DNA of 64,000 bases from Mycolicibacterium sp. MU0053 (GTDB lineage Bacteria; Actinomycetota; Actinomycetes; Mycobacteriales; Mycobacteriaceae): contig NZ_OY726397.1 in the NCBI RefSeq assembly GCF_963378095.1, positions 806,001 to 870,000 on the forward strand, in the 5' to 3' direction. Below the pieces are notes generated by a model. That model had not been told where the DNA came from. It ran no database searches and saw only the letters and a list, made by a program, of their open reading frames with translations. The first letter of the stretch is position 1, and every line of letters starts with the position of its first letter. Made by a program: the position numbers and the translations under genes. This document shows, one piece after another, positions 1 to 10,653 of the stretch.

Positions 1-11
1 GAATTGCGCCC

Positions 12-446
12 GTGGCAAAGCTATCTGTCTCTGTTGACGTGCCACTCGCACCCGAGCAGGCGTGGGAGTGCGCTGCGGATCTGTCCCGCTACAAGGAGTG
101 GTTGACCATCCACCGGGTGTGGCGCAGTCCGCTGCCCGAAACCCTGGAAAAGGGCACCTCGCTGGACTCGATCGTCGAGGTCAAGGGCATGCCCAACCGG
201 GTGAAGTGGACGATTGTGCACTACAAGCCCCCGCACGCGATGACGCTGAACGGGGACGGGCGCGGCGGGGTCAAGATCAAGCTGATGGCCAAGATCACCC
301 CGAAGGGCGACGGTTCGGTGGTCACCTTCGACACCCATCTCGGTGGGCCTGCGCTGTTCGGACCGATAGGGATGGTCGTCGCGGGCGCGCTCAAGGGCGA
401 TATTCGGCAGTCCCTGAACAAGTTCGTGACGGTGTTCGCGGGCTGA
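12..446 (+). CDS. SRPBCC (START-like) family protein
   Basis: 144 aa with a GTG start at the very edge of the window. The pattern is that of the polyketide cyclase/START superfamily as seen in mycobacterial Rv0910-like proteins: an N-terminal strand followed by PLAPEQAWECAADLSRYKEW, a central beta-sheet and a C-terminal helix (DIRQSLNKFVTVFAG). These proteins form a hydrophobic ligand-binding cup. Rv0910 itself has been described as a toxin of a toxin-antitoxin pair, but any upstream partner lies outside the window, so that role cannot be judged. It converges with the sensor kinase gene, leaving only 9 bp between stops. Family is fairly sure; ligand unknown. Confidence 0.75.
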   Translation: MAKLSVSVDVPLAPEQAWECAADLSRYKEWLTIHRVWRSPLPETLEKGTSLDSIVEVKGMPNRVKWTIVHYKPPHAMTLNGDGRGGVKIKLMAKITPKGDGSVVTFDTHLGGPALFGPIGMVVAGALKGDIRQSLNKFVTVFAG

Positions 447-455
447 GTGCCCGGC

Positions 456-2664
<2,209 letters not shown>

Positions 2665-2693
2665 CCGGCCAGGTTAACGCCTAGGCTGAGCCC

Positions 2694-3593
2694 GTGATTG
2701 AGAAGTACATCTGTGGCGTCGATTTCGACAAGGTCGACGTCATCGACTTTCACACCCATGTCGAGGTCGACTGCGACGGGCACCGGGCCTACGACGACGA
2801 GTTGGTGGACGCCACCCGGGCGTACTTCAAGATGGGCGACGCCGCGAGCGCCACGGTCGACGACCTGGCCGAGATCTGCCGCCGCAACAACGCCGCGGCG
2901 GTGGGGTTCACCATCGACGCGGAGACCGCGATGGGACACCGGAGCAATTCGGTGGCGGATCTGATCGCCGGCACCGTCCGCAACAACGACGTGCTGATCC
3001 CGTTCGGGACCGTCGACCCCTGGAAGAGCGACGCGGTGGCGCGGGTGGGAGAACTCGTGGACCGCTACGGGGTGCGGGGCTTCAAATTCCACCCCAGCAT
3101 GCAGGCCTTCGAGCCGAACGACCGCCGGTTCTACCCGATCTATCAGGCGATCTCGGATGCGGGCGTGCCCGCGCTGTTCCACACCGGGCAGACCGGCATG
3201 GGGTCGGGGTTGCCGGGCGGGCACGGCATCAAGTTGCGGTATTCGGATCCGGTGTTGCTCGACGACGTCGCCGCGGACTTCCCGGACCTGACCGTGGTGA
3301 TGGCGCATCCCGCGGTGCCGTGGGTGGACGCGCAGATCGCGATCGCCGCCCACAAAGCCAATGTCTATCTGGACCTGTCCGGATACAGCCCCAAGTATTT
3401 TCCACCCCAACTGGTCGCGGCGATAGGCCGCCAGTTGCGCACCAAGGTGCTGTTCGGCACCGATCACCCCTACATCGGCATCGAGCGCTGGCGCCGGGAT
3501 TTCGAGGCACTGGAACTCGACGCCGAGATCGCGCGGTTGGTGTACCGGGACAACGCGCTGCGCGTGCTGGGAGTCCGTGGCCACCACCGATGA
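2694..3593 (+). CDS. Amidohydrolase family (Amidohydro_2) protein
   Basis: 299 aa, GTG start. It has the metal-dependent TIM-barrel hydrolase signature of the ACMSD/resorcylate decarboxylase branch: HTHVEVD near residue 20 (metal-binding HxH), FKFHPSMQ, LFHTGQTG, VMAHPAVPW and LFGTDHPYI (the late catalytic Asp). Members decarboxylate or hydrolyse aromatic and cyclic acids using one divalent metal; the substrate here is not predictable. It is transcribed away from the devR-like gene and followed 57 bp later by the VOC gene. Family assignment is secure. Confidence 0.85.
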   Translation: MIEKYICGVDFDKVDVIDFHTHVEVDCDGHRAYDDELVDATRAYFKMGDAASATVDDLAEICRRNNAAAVGFTIDAETAMGHRSNSVADLIAGTVRNNDVLIPFGTVDPWKSDAVARVGELVDRYGVRGFKFHPSMQAFEPNDRRFYPIYQAISDAGVPALFHTGQTGMGSGLPGGHGIKLRYSDPVLLDDVAADFPDLTVVMAHPAVPWVDAQIAIAAHKANVYLDLSGYSPKYFPPQLVAAIGRQLRTKVLFGTDHPYIGIERWRRDFEALELDAEIARLVYRDNALRVLGVRGHHR

Positions 3594-3650
3594 GTTTTTC
3601 TCGCGGCGGCGGTCTGCATGAGGACAACTATCGCTGTGAGGAGACCCGAC

Positions 3651-4418
3651 ATGCCGACCATCACCGCAACTGCGCTGGGCGCCCCGTGCTGGATTGACCT
3701 GACCAGCTCCGACCTGGAGCGGGCCAAGGACTTCTACGGCGCGCTCTTCGGCTGGACCTTCGAAACCGGCGGCCCCGAATACGGCGGTTACACCACAGCC
3801 TTCAAGGACGGCCTCAAGGTGGCGGGCCTGATGGCCAACGATCCGCAGTGGCAGATGCCGGACGCATGGAGCACCTATCTGCACACCGCGGACATCGAGG
3901 CCACGCTGGCCAAGGCCGTCGCCGCCGGCGGGACGTCCTGCGGCGGCGTGATGGACGTCCCGGAGCAGGGCCGGATGGCGATGCTGACCGATCCCGGCGA
4001 GGCGATGGTCGGGTTGTGGCAACCCACCGGTCATCGGGGTTTCGAGGTCGTCGGTGAGCACGGTGCCCCGGCCTGGCATCAGCTGACGACGCGCAAGTAC
4101 GCGGCGGCGCTGGAGTTCTATCGCGAGGCGCTGGGTTGGCAGACCCAGAGCGAGTCGGATACCGACGAATTCCGCTACACCACAGCGTTGTTCGACGGCG
4201 AGGCGCTGCTGGGCGTGATGGACGCCGGGGCCATGCCCGCAGGGTTCGGTTCGCAATGGAACTTCTTCCTCGGCGCCGACGACGTGGACCGGACCATCGA
4301 AGGGATACTCGCCCGTGGGGGCTCGGTGGTGCGCGCCGCCGAGGACACGCCCTTCGGTCGGCTGGCCGCGGTGGCCGATCCCACGGGTGCGGCGTTCAAT
4401 CTCACGAGTGCATCGTGA
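3651..4418 (+). CDS. VOC (glyoxalase/bleomycin resistance) family protein, two domains
   Basis: 255 aa. Two tandem VOC modules (about 1-125 and 130-255) each begin with a PCWIDLTSSDLERAKDFYGALFGW-like strand/helix and end in a DPTGAAF-type strand, as in the mycobacterial CFP30B (Rv0577) and Rv0911 relatives. The ATG at 3651 was preferred to an upstream in-frame start because GAGGAG (3638-3643) sits 7 nt before it. Such proteins bind a metal and a small molecule, often glyoxals or reactive electrophiles; the activity here is unknown. Its 3' end overlaps the convergent cupin gene by 17 bp. Confidence 0.85.
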   Translation: MPTITATALGAPCWIDLTSSDLERAKDFYGALFGWTFETGGPEYGGYTTAFKDGLKVAGLMANDPQWQMPDAWSTYLHTADIEATLAKAVAAGGTSCGGVMDVPEQGRMAMLTDPGEAMVGLWQPTGHRGFEVVGEHGAPAWHQLTTRKYAAALEFYREALGWQTQSESDTDEFRYTTALFDGEALLGVMDAGAMPAGFGSQWNFFLGADDVDRTIEGILARGGSVVRAAEDTPFGRLAAVADPTGAAFNLTSAS

Positions 4419-4839
4419 AATCGGCGAAATCGAATCCGGGCACCACCACGCAACTCACCAGGCAGGCCTGATCGGCACGGGGCCGCGCGCGCTGCCAGTG
4501 TCCGGGCGGCACCACAAGCTGTGGGAGCTGTCCCGAGGAAATGTCACTGCCCAACAAATAGGTTGTCGCACTGTCCATTTCGGGACCAAACTCCAGCAGC
4601 AGCGGGCCGCCGCGGTGGTAGAGCCACAGTTCGGTGCTGCGCACGGTGTGCCAGGCCGACTGTTGCCCGGGAAGCAGCAGGAACAGGATCGCGGTCCCGG
4701 CGTTGCGCGCCCCGGTGTACGCCGGGGGCAGCGCCGCGGGCCCGATGCTGAGCTCGCTGCGCCAGGTCTCCTTGTAGAAGCCGCCTTCGGGGTGCGGCGC
4801 CAGGTCCAGGTGTCGCGCCCACTCCGGAAGCTCGCTCAT
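4402..4839 (-). CDS. Cupin family (DUF985-like) protein
   Basis: 145 aa. The motifs LAPHPEGGFYKETWRS at the N-terminus, ILFLLLPGQQSAWHTVRSTELWLYHRG in the middle and LVSCVVVPGFDFADFTM at the end fit the DUF985 beta-barrel cupin family (YML079w type), which binds small ligands of unknown nature. A longer reading frame runs upstream to 5118, but the homologous region begins at MSELPEW, so the start was set at 4839. It is convergent with the VOC gene and divergent from the ABC-F gene. Confidence 0.8.
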   Translation of the reverse strand: MSELPEWARHLDLAPHPEGGFYKETWRSELSIGPAALPPAYTGARNAGTAILFLLLPGQQSAWHTVRSTELWLYHRGGPLLLEFGPEMDSATTYLLGSDISSGQLPQLVVPPGHWQRARPRADQACLVSCVVVPGFDFADFTMHS

Positions 4840-4860
4840 CGCCACAGCGTAGAGAAATTC

Positions 4861-4923
4861 GGTTGCCCTCGGGCGGCAACCGCGACTACCTTGGCGCACA
4901 TGATCGACAGCAGGGTTGCCTGA
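4861..4923 (+). promoter_or_regulatory. Leader of the ABC-F gene: hairpin and 7-codon open reading frame
   Basis: Upstream of the ABC-F start are a perfect 7-bp inverted repeat (GGTTGCC at 4861-4867 and GGCAACC at 4875-4881, 7-nt loop) and a tiny reading frame ATG-ATC-GAC-AGC-AGG-GTT-GCC-TGA at 4900-4923, 42 nt before the ATG at 4966. Antibiotic-resistance ABC-F genes in actinobacteria and firmicutes are often controlled by leader-peptide attenuation, so this could be a regulatory leader. No promoter or transcript start can be proven from sequence. Confidence 0.35.
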
Positions 4924-4965
4924 ACGCGCTGACCCCCCGGCCGCCTTTCCTTTTCCAGGAGCGCC

Positions 4966-6528
4966 ATGTCTGTCATTCTCCACGATCTCGGCTTCAGCTG
5001 GCCGGACGGCACCGTCGTGCTGTCCGGCATCACGGGCGTCTTCGGCGCCGACCGTACCGGCCTGATCGGTGCCAACGGCTCCGGCAAGTCGACCCTGCTG
5101 AGGTTGATCGCCGGGCAACTGAATCCCGGCGCCGGCTCGGTGACCGTCGAGGGCGACGTGGCCTACCTACCCCAGACGCTGACCCTGGACGTCGGGACCA
5201 GTGTCGCCGAACTGCTCGGGATTGCCGCCCAGCGCGCCGCGCTGGCCGCGATCGAGTCCGGCGATGCCGCCGAGGCGCATTTCGAGGTGATCGGCGAGGA
5301 CTGGGACATCGAAGCCCGGGCGCGGGCCCTGCTGGCCGAGCTCGGCCTGGCCCATCTCGACCTGGACCGCGACGTCGGCTCGATCTCCGGCGGTGAGGCA
5401 ATGCTGGTGGCCATCGCCGGGGTGCGGGTCGCCGGTGCGTCGATCACCCTGCTCGACGAACCGACCAACAATCTGGACCGCTCCGCCCGCGCCACACTGA
5501 CCGACATGCTCGCCCAGTGGCCGGGCACGTTGATCGTGGTCAGCCACGATGTGGCGGTGCTGGACCGGATGGCGAACACCGCCGAGATCCACGACGGCAC
5601 GCTCACGGTGTTCGGCGGGCCCTACCGGGCGTGGCGGGCCCAGCTGGAGGCCGAGCAGGCCGCCGCGGTCCAGGCCGCCCGCACCGCCGAGCAGGCGGTC
5701 AAGATCGAGAAGCGCCAGCGGGTGGAGGCCGAAACCAAGCTGGCCCGGCGTAACCGGACCGCCAAGAAGAACCGGGACAGCCTGCCGCGGATCGTGGCCA
5801 ACATGCGGGCCTCGGCCGCCCAGGTGTCGGCCGGCAAGCTGCGCGCCGGTCACGACGACCGGCTGCGGGCCGCGCAGGCGGCCGCCGACCACGCCGGAGC
5901 GCGGGTGCGCGAGGACGAGCACATCCGGGTCGAGTTGCCGGATCCGCAGCTTCCGGCGGGCCGCCGGATCGCCGAGGTCGCCGGGACGGACGGCACCCTG
6001 ACGGTGACCGGGCCCGAACGCGTCGCCCTCATCGGACCCAACGGCGTCGGAAAGACGACCTTCCTGCACCGGCTGCTGTCCGGCGCCGGTCTGCGCACCG
6101 ATCGGGTGGGCTACCTGCCGCAGCGTCTCGACGGCCTCCAGGACGACGCCACCGTGCTGGACACGGTGCGGGCCGCGGCGCCCGATGTCGATGCCGAGAT
6201 TGTCCGGGGCCAGCTGGCCCGGTTCCTGTTGCGCGGCGACAGCGTGCACCGCGCCGTGGGCAGCCTGTCCGGCGGGGAGCGGTTCCGGGTGGTGCTGGCC
6301 CGGCTGTTGCTCGCCGAACCGCCTCCGCAACTGGTGGTGCTCGACGAACCGACCAACAACCTCGACCTCACCAGCGTCGACCAACTCGTCGACGCGCTGT
6401 CCAGCTACCGCGGCGCACTGCTGGTGGTCAGTCACGACGACGTGTTTCTGGGGCGGTTGGAGTTGGACCGAACCTGGGTAATGGCGGCGCCGGGCGAATT
6501 ACGCGAAACGGATAGGCTCGGAGGATGA
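4966..6528 (+). CDS. ABC-F family ATP-binding protein
   Basis: 520 aa with two ABC ATPase domains and no membrane segments, so a ribosome-associated ABC-F protein rather than a transporter. Domain 1: Walker A GANGSGKST (35-43), SGGEA signature, LLDEPTNNLD. Domain 2: GPNGVGKTT, SGGERFR, VVLDEPTNNLDL. A basic helical linker (KIEKRQRVEAETKLARRNRT) separates them. Family members eject antibiotics from, or regulate, the ribosome; resistance versus housekeeping cannot be decided by eye. The SD AGGAG precedes the ATG. The stop overlaps the next gene by ATGA. Confidence 0.88.
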   Translation: MSVILHDLGFSWPDGTVVLSGITGVFGADRTGLIGANGSGKSTLLRLIAGQLNPGAGSVTVEGDVAYLPQTLTLDVGTSVAELLGIAAQRAALAAIESGDAAEAHFEVIGEDWDIEARARALLAELGLAHLDLDRDVGSISGGEAMLVAIAGVRVAGASITLLDEPTNNLDRSARATLTDMLAQWPGTLIVVSHDVAVLDRMANTAEIHDGTLTVFGGPYRAWRAQLEAEQAAAVQAARTAEQAVKIEKRQRVEAETKLARRNRTAKKNRDSLPRIVANMRASAAQVSAGKLRAGHDDRLRAAQAAADHAGARVREDEHIRVELPDPQLPAGRRIAEVAGTDGTLTVTGPERVALIGPNGVGKTTFLHRLLSGAGLRTDRVGYLPQRLDGLQDDATVLDTVRAAAPDVDAEIVRGQLARFLLRGDSVHRAVGSLSGGERFRVVLARLLLAEPPPQLVVLDEPTNNLDLTSVDQLVDALSSYRGALLVVSHDDVFLGRLELDRTWVMAAPGELRETDRLGG

Positions 6529-6965
6529 CTCGCGTGCGCCCCGGCTGGCTGGTGGCATTGTGCGCGGGGGTGCTGGCGGTGAGCGCGTGGCTGCCGTGGC
6601 TGACCACGACGGCCGACGGCGGCGGGCGGGCAAGTGCGATCGGCGGTACGGCCGGCACGCTGTCGCTGCCGTCGGGTTTCGGTGTGGGGCAGCTGATCGT
6701 GCTGCTTTGCTCGACCCTGTTGATCGCCGGTGCGATGACCGCGCGGGGGTTGTCGGCGCAGGGCGCGGCGGTGGCGGCGCTGTTGAACTCGCTGCTGTTG
6801 GGGGCGCTGACCGTGCTGTATTACTACCGCCACGTCGGCGCGACCGTCACGGCCGGCTATGGGTTCTACATAGGCATCGCCAGTGTCGTTGGCGCCGTGG
6901 CATTTTCGGTGTGGTCGTTGATCGAGGCCCGCCGCACTGGCGTGGCGCGCCGAGCCGCTGCGTGA
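6525..6965 (+). CDS. Small four-helix membrane protein
   Basis: 146 aa with four predicted membrane segments (about residues 5-25, 45-65, 68-90 and 100-125) and a short basic C-terminus (EARRTGVARRAAA). It has no recognisable enzymatic motif. It is translationally coupled to the ABC-F gene through ATGA, so it is co-expressed with it. Similar small Trp-associated-type membrane proteins are common in mycobacteria; function not known. Confidence 0.7.
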   Translation: MTRVRPGWLVALCAGVLAVSAWLPWLTTTADGGGRASAIGGTAGTLSLPSGFGVGQLIVLLCSTLLIAGAMTARGLSAQGAAVAALLNSLLLGALTVLYYYRHVGATVTAGYGFYIGIASVVGAVAFSVWSLIEARRTGVARRAAA

Positions 6966-7020
6966 ACCGCTGGCGGGCAAACATCCTCGCGACCCGGCGG
7001 AGTGTGCGAAGGTTCCCCCT

Positions 7021-7704
7021 GTGAGTGCCGAACCCGAGAGCGCGCTGGCCCACCGGATGGCCGAACTCGCCAGGACGCTGGCGGTGCCGCTGCGGCTGGA
7101 CGAGGTGCTCGCGGGCGTGAGCCGGACGGTTCTGGAGGTTTTGCCGGGTGCCCAGGCGGCCGGTTTCCTGCTGTTCACCAAGGCCGAGAAGTTCGAGACG
7201 CACGCACCCACCACCGAGGTGATGTTCACCATCGATGCGCTCCAGATCGAGTACGGCGAGGGGCCCTGCATGGAGGCCGCCCTCGACGAGTTGATTGTCC
7301 GCACGGACGACTTCGAGCAGGAACAACGCTGGCCACGATTTTCCGCCGCAGTCCTCAAGATGGGGTTGCGCAGCGCATTGTCGTTCAAGCTGTACACCAG
7401 CCACCGCAATGCCGGCGCGCTCAACATCTTCAGCTACGAGCCCCACGCCTTCGGGCCGGAGGACGAGGCCCAAGGGCAGGTGTTGGCCGCGCACGCCGCG
7501 GCCGCGATCCTGGCCAGTCGGCAGGGCGAACAGTTGCAGTCCGCGTTGAACAGCCGTGACCTGATCGGTCAGGCCAAGGGCATCATCATGGAGCGGTTCA
7601 ACGTCGATGCCGTTCGCGCCTTCGAGATGCTGCGCGAACTATCCCAGACGTCCAACGTCAAGCTGGTCGAGATCGCCCAGCAGGTCATCGACAAGCGCGG
7701 GTGA
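7021..7704 (+). CDS. GAF-ANTAR domain RNA-binding regulator
   Basis: 227 aa, GTG start. A GAF domain (about 20-165) is followed by an ANTAR domain at the C-terminus (SRDLIGQAKGIIMERFNVDA then AFEMLRELSQTSNVKLVEIA). ANTAR proteins act as transcription antiterminators by binding paired hexanucleotide hairpins in nascent RNA; the GAF domain is the probable sensor. It is monocistronic and 55 bp after the membrane protein gene. Its RNA targets cannot be placed from this window. Confidence 0.88.
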   Translation: MSAEPESALAHRMAELARTLAVPLRLDEVLAGVSRTVLEVLPGAQAAGFLLFTKAEKFETHAPTTEVMFTIDALQIEYGEGPCMEAALDELIVRTDDFEQEQRWPRFSAAVLKMGLRSALSFKLYTSHRNAGALNIFSYEPHAFGPEDEAQGQVLAAHAAAAILASRQGEQLQSALNSRDLIGQAKGIIMERFNVDAVRAFEMLRELSQTSNVKLVEIAQQVIDKRG

Positions 7705-7707
7705 CGC

Positions 7708-7944
7708 TCAGCGGTGGTGGTGGTGCCGCCAGTGCTTGGCCTTGCCGGGGCCCTTGCGTGGCCCGTCGTACCAGACGTTGACACCGGGCACGTCGACGCA
7801 CGCGCTGGCGTAACCGTATGGACCGCTCACGCAAAGGCCAGGACTTGCAGACGCTGGGGCGGCGATGACGGTGGCAAACGCCAACGGCAGCGCGGCGGCC
7901 GTCACGGCGACAGCACTTCGTCGAATCATCTTCTGCCAGCTCAC
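7708..7944 (-). CDS. Small secreted protein with His-rich C-terminus
   Basis: 78 aa. It has a signal peptide (MIRRSAVAVTAAALPLAFAT, cleavage likely after ASA) and a short mature region with two cysteines (LCVSGPYGYASACVDVPG) ending in KHWRHHHHR. The GTG at 7944 was chosen over the internal ATG because GGAGG lies 5 nt upstream. Small secreted two-cysteine proteins of this kind are common and uncharacterised in mycobacteria. The terminal histidines could bind metal, which is only suggestive given the metal transporter operon next to it. Confidence 0.65.
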   Translation of the reverse strand: MSWQKMIRRSAVAVTAAALPLAFATVIAAPASASPGLCVSGPYGYASACVDVPGVNVWYDGPRKGPGKAKHWRHHHHR

Positions 7945-8067
7945 TTTAACCTCCGGCTCAATCCCCGACTGAATCGGATTGCAGGTGCGTGACAAGCCTA
8001 CTTGATTGATGCGCCGGGCCGGGGTGGGGTCGGGGCGGCGCGTCCCAGACGGACTCAATGTGGATTT

Positions 8068-8087
8068 TTAGGGTGCTCGAACTTTAA
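8068..8087. promoter_or_regulatory. Imperfect dyad before the metal ABC transporter operon
   Basis: TTAGGGTGCTCGAACTTTAA ends 9 bp before the ATG of the substrate-binding protein. It is an imperfect palindrome (12 of 20 positions symmetric) in an AT-rich patch and loosely resembles DtxR/IdeR/MntR operators, whose mycobacterial consensus begins TTAGG and ends CCTAA. Its position fits a metal-responsive operator; the match is too weak to name the regulator. Confidence 0.3.
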
Positions 8088-8096
8088 GCTACGGGT

Positions 8097-9035
8097 ATGC
8101 GAACTGGTCCGGCTGGAGGCGCGGTGCGGCGGGCGGTGGCGGTCGCGAGTGCGGCAACGGTGGCCGTCGTATTGGCGGCCTGCGCGCCGGCCGGCCGCGA
8201 GGAATTCGACCGGCCGGTGGTGCTGACCACCTTCACGGTGCTGGCCGACATCGCCGCCAATGTCGCCGGTGAACACCTCATCGTGGAGTCGATCACCAAA
8301 CCGGGCGCGGAGATCCACGGATACGAGCCCACCCCGGGCGACATCAAGAAGGCCGCCCGGGCGAATCTGATCCTGGACAACGGCCTGCATCTGGAGGCCT
8401 GGTTCGCCCGGTTCGTCGACGGCATCGACGTGCCGCACGTGGTGGTCAGCGACGGCATCGACCCCGTCGACATCGCCGGCGACGCCTACGCGGGGATGCC
8501 GAACCCGCACGCGTGGATGTCACCGCTCAACGTCGGGATCTACGCGGAGAACATGGCCGAGGCCTTTGCCGAATTGGATCCCGAGCATGCCCCCGACTAT
8601 CGGGCCAATGCCGCGGCGTATCGCGAACAACTCCAGCAGGTTCAGCACGAACTCGTCGACAAACTGGCGGCGGTACCGCCGCCGCAGCGGGCGTTGGTCA
8701 CCTGCGAAGGCGCGTTTTCCTATCTGGCCCGCGACGCCGGGCTCGTCGAGAAGTACATCTGGCCAGTGAATGCCGAGCAGCAGGCGACCCCGCAGCGGAT
8801 CGCCGCGGTCATCGAATTCGTGAACCACAACGACGTGCCGGCGGTGTTCTGCGAGTCGACGGTCTCCGACGCCGCAATGCAGCGCGTGGTCGAATCCACC
8901 GGTGCCCGGTTCGGCGGGGTGTTGTTCGTCGACTCGCTGTCGGAGGCCGACGGCCCGGTCCCCACCTACCTCGACCTGATTCGGCACGACGCGGCCACCA
9001 TCGTCGCCGGACTGTCCGGCAGTCACCGGCCGTGA
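8097..9035 (+). CDS. Metal ABC transporter substrate-binding lipoprotein (manganese type)
   Basis: 312 aa of the TroA/PsaA/ZnuA cluster A-I family. It has a signal peptide with lipobox VLAAC (lipidated Cys29). The four expected metal ligands are visible: His74 (EIHGYEPT), His138 (NPHAWMSP), Glu204 (TCEGAFSYL) and Asp279 (FVDSLS). Two histidines plus Glu and Asp is the manganese/iron-type set; zinc binders usually have a third His in place of the Glu. It starts a four-gene operon and its stop overlaps the ATPase start by GTGA. Confidence 0.87.
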   Translation: MRTGPAGGAVRRAVAVASAATVAVVLAACAPAGREEFDRPVVLTTFTVLADIAANVAGEHLIVESITKPGAEIHGYEPTPGDIKKAARANLILDNGLHLEAWFARFVDGIDVPHVVVSDGIDPVDIAGDAYAGMPNPHAWMSPLNVGIYAENMAEAFAELDPEHAPDYRANAAAYREQLQQVQHELVDKLAAVPPPQRALVTCEGAFSYLARDAGLVEKYIWPVNAEQQATPQRIAAVIEFVNHNDVPAVFCESTVSDAAMQRVVESTGARFGGVLFVDSLSEADGPVPTYLDLIRHDAATIVAGLSGSHRP

Positions 9036-9748
9036 CCGCGGTGCTCAAGGTCGACTCCGTCACCGTCCAGTACGGGCCCGTGGTGGCGTTGGAGGATGCC
9101 ACGTTGTCGATCGGCGCGGGACGGATCTGCGGTTTGATCGGCATGAACGGGTCGGGCAAGTCCACCCTCTTCAAGGCCGTCATGGGGTTGCTGCGCGCCG
9201 ACACCGGTCGCATCCTGATCAACGGTGGTACGCCGGGGCGCGCCCGCAAGCAGGGCGTCATCGGCTACATGCCGCAGAACGAAGACGTCGACTGGAAGTT
9301 TCCGTTGTCGGTGCGCGACGTCGTCCTCACCGGTCGGTACGGGCGCCTGGGGTTCACCCGGCGTCCTCGGCGCCCCGACCACGACGCCGCCGACGAAGCG
9401 CTGCACCGCGTCGGACTCCGGGAATTGCAGCATCGGCAGATCGGGCAACTCTCCGGCGGCCAACGCAAACGGGCTTTCCTGGCCCGCTGCATCGCGCAGA
9501 ACGCCAGCCTGTTGCTGCTCGACGAGCCCTTCGCCGGAATCGACAAGAGCAGCGAGGCGACGATCAGCGGGCTGCTGCGCGATCTCGCCGACGGCGGGGC
9601 CACCATCCTGGTGGCCACCCACGACCTGGCCGCCCTGCCCGATCTGGCCGATGAGGCCATCCTGTTGATGCGGACCGTGTTGATGCATGACGCACCGGAA
9701 ACCGTGCTGCTGCCGCAGAACCTGGCGCGGGCTTTCGAGCGCTCATGA
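9032..9748 (+). CDS. Metal ABC transporter ATP-binding protein
   Basis: 238 aa. Walker A GMNGSGKST, Q-loop YMPQNEDVDWKFP, signature LSGGQRKRAFLAR and Walker B LLLLDEPFAGID are all intact, with the switch His in VATHDL. YMPQxxxVDWxFP is typical of SitB/MntB-type manganese importers. The GTG start overlaps the preceding stop, and the permease ATG overlaps this stop, so the three subunits are translationally coupled. A longer in-frame extension upstream overlaps the lipoprotein gene and is not real. Confidence 0.88.
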   Translation: MTAVLKVDSVTVQYGPVVALEDATLSIGAGRICGLIGMNGSGKSTLFKAVMGLLRADTGRILINGGTPGRARKQGVIGYMPQNEDVDWKFPLSVRDVVLTGRYGRLGFTRRPRRPDHDAADEALHRVGLRELQHRQIGQLSGGQRKRAFLARCIAQNASLLLLDEPFAGIDKSSEATISGLLRDLADGGATILVATHDLAALPDLADEAILLMRTVLMHDAPETVLLPQNLARAFERS

Positions 9749-10653
9749 ACATCGTGGAATTCCTGCTCGAGCCAATGCAACTGGAGTTCATGGTGCGCGC
9801 GACCCTCACCACCGTGGTGGCCTCGGTGGTGTGTGCCACGCTGTCGTGCTGGCTGGTGCTCATCGGCTGGTCGCTGATGGGGGACGCGGTCTCCCACGCG
9901 GTGCTGCCCGGGGTGGTGTTGGCCTACATCGTCGGCGCCCCGTTTGCGCTCGGTGCGGTGCTGTTCGGGGTGCTGGCCGTCGCGTTGATCGGGGTGGTCC
10001 GGGATACCAGCCGGATCAAGGAGGACGCCGCTATCGGGGTGGTGTTCACCACCCTGTTCGCCTTGGGTCTGGTGCTGGTGTCGGTGACGCCGAGTCAGGT
10101 GGACCTCAACCACATCATCTTCGGCAACCTGCTCGGCGTCTCGCGAGCAGACCTGACCCAGGTCCTGATACTCGGCGGCATCGTGCTGGCCGTGCTGCTG
10201 CTCAAGCGCCGCGACTTCACGCTGTACGCCTTCGATGCCACCCACGCGCACGCGATCGGACTCAACCCGCGCCTGCTCGGTGCGACGCTGCTGGGGCTGC
10301 TCGCGTTGACGGCCGTGGTGGCGCTGCAGGCCGTCGGGGTGGTGCTCGTGGTCGCGCTGCTGATCATTCCCGGTGCCACGGCCTACCTGCTCACCGACCG
10401 CTTCGGGCGGATGCTGCTGATCGCGCCCGGCGTCGCGGCCCTGTGCGGGCTGATCGGCATCTACACCAGCTATTACCTGGACGCCGCGTCCGGACCGATG
10501 GTGGTGCTGGCCAACGGTGTCGCGTTCACGCTGGCCTACCTGTTCAGTCCGGGGCAGGGCGTGGTGACGACGAGGGTCCTGCGGAAGCTGCGGAGGATGT
10601 CGGCGGGCTCGGCTAGCGTCCGGACGAACGAAATCTTCGAGGGGGAAACATGA
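9745..10653 (+). CDS. Metal ABC transporter permease
   Basis: 302 aa ABC-3 family permease with about eight hydrophobic helices. The conserved GWSLMGDAVSHAVLPGVVLAY segment near residue 45 and the late VALLIIPGATAYLLTDRFGRM segment are hallmarks of SitC/MntB/ZnuB channels. It forms the membrane channel for the metal delivered by the lipoprotein. It is coupled upstream and downstream by ATGA overlaps. Confidence 0.88.
   Translation: MNIVEFLLEPMQLEFMVRATLTTVVASVVCATLSCWLVLIGWSLMGDAVSHAVLPGVVLAYIVGAPFALGAVLFGVLAVALIGVVRDTSRIKEDAAIGVVFTTLFALGLVLVSVTPSQVDLNHIIFGNLLGVSRADLTQVLILGGIVLAVLLLKRRDFTLYAFDATHAHAIGLNPRLLGATLLGLLALTAVVALQAVGVVLVVALLIIPGATAYLLTDRFGRMLLIAPGVAALCGLIGIYTSYYLDAASGPMVVLANGVAFTLAYLFSPGQGVVTTRVLRKLRRMSAGSASVRTNEIFEGET

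Noticed and set aside
8513..9031. Long N-terminal extension of the metal transporter ATPase
   Set aside because: It overlaps the lipoprotein gene in another frame and has no ABC-domain similarity; the GTGA start at 9032 gives the normal length.
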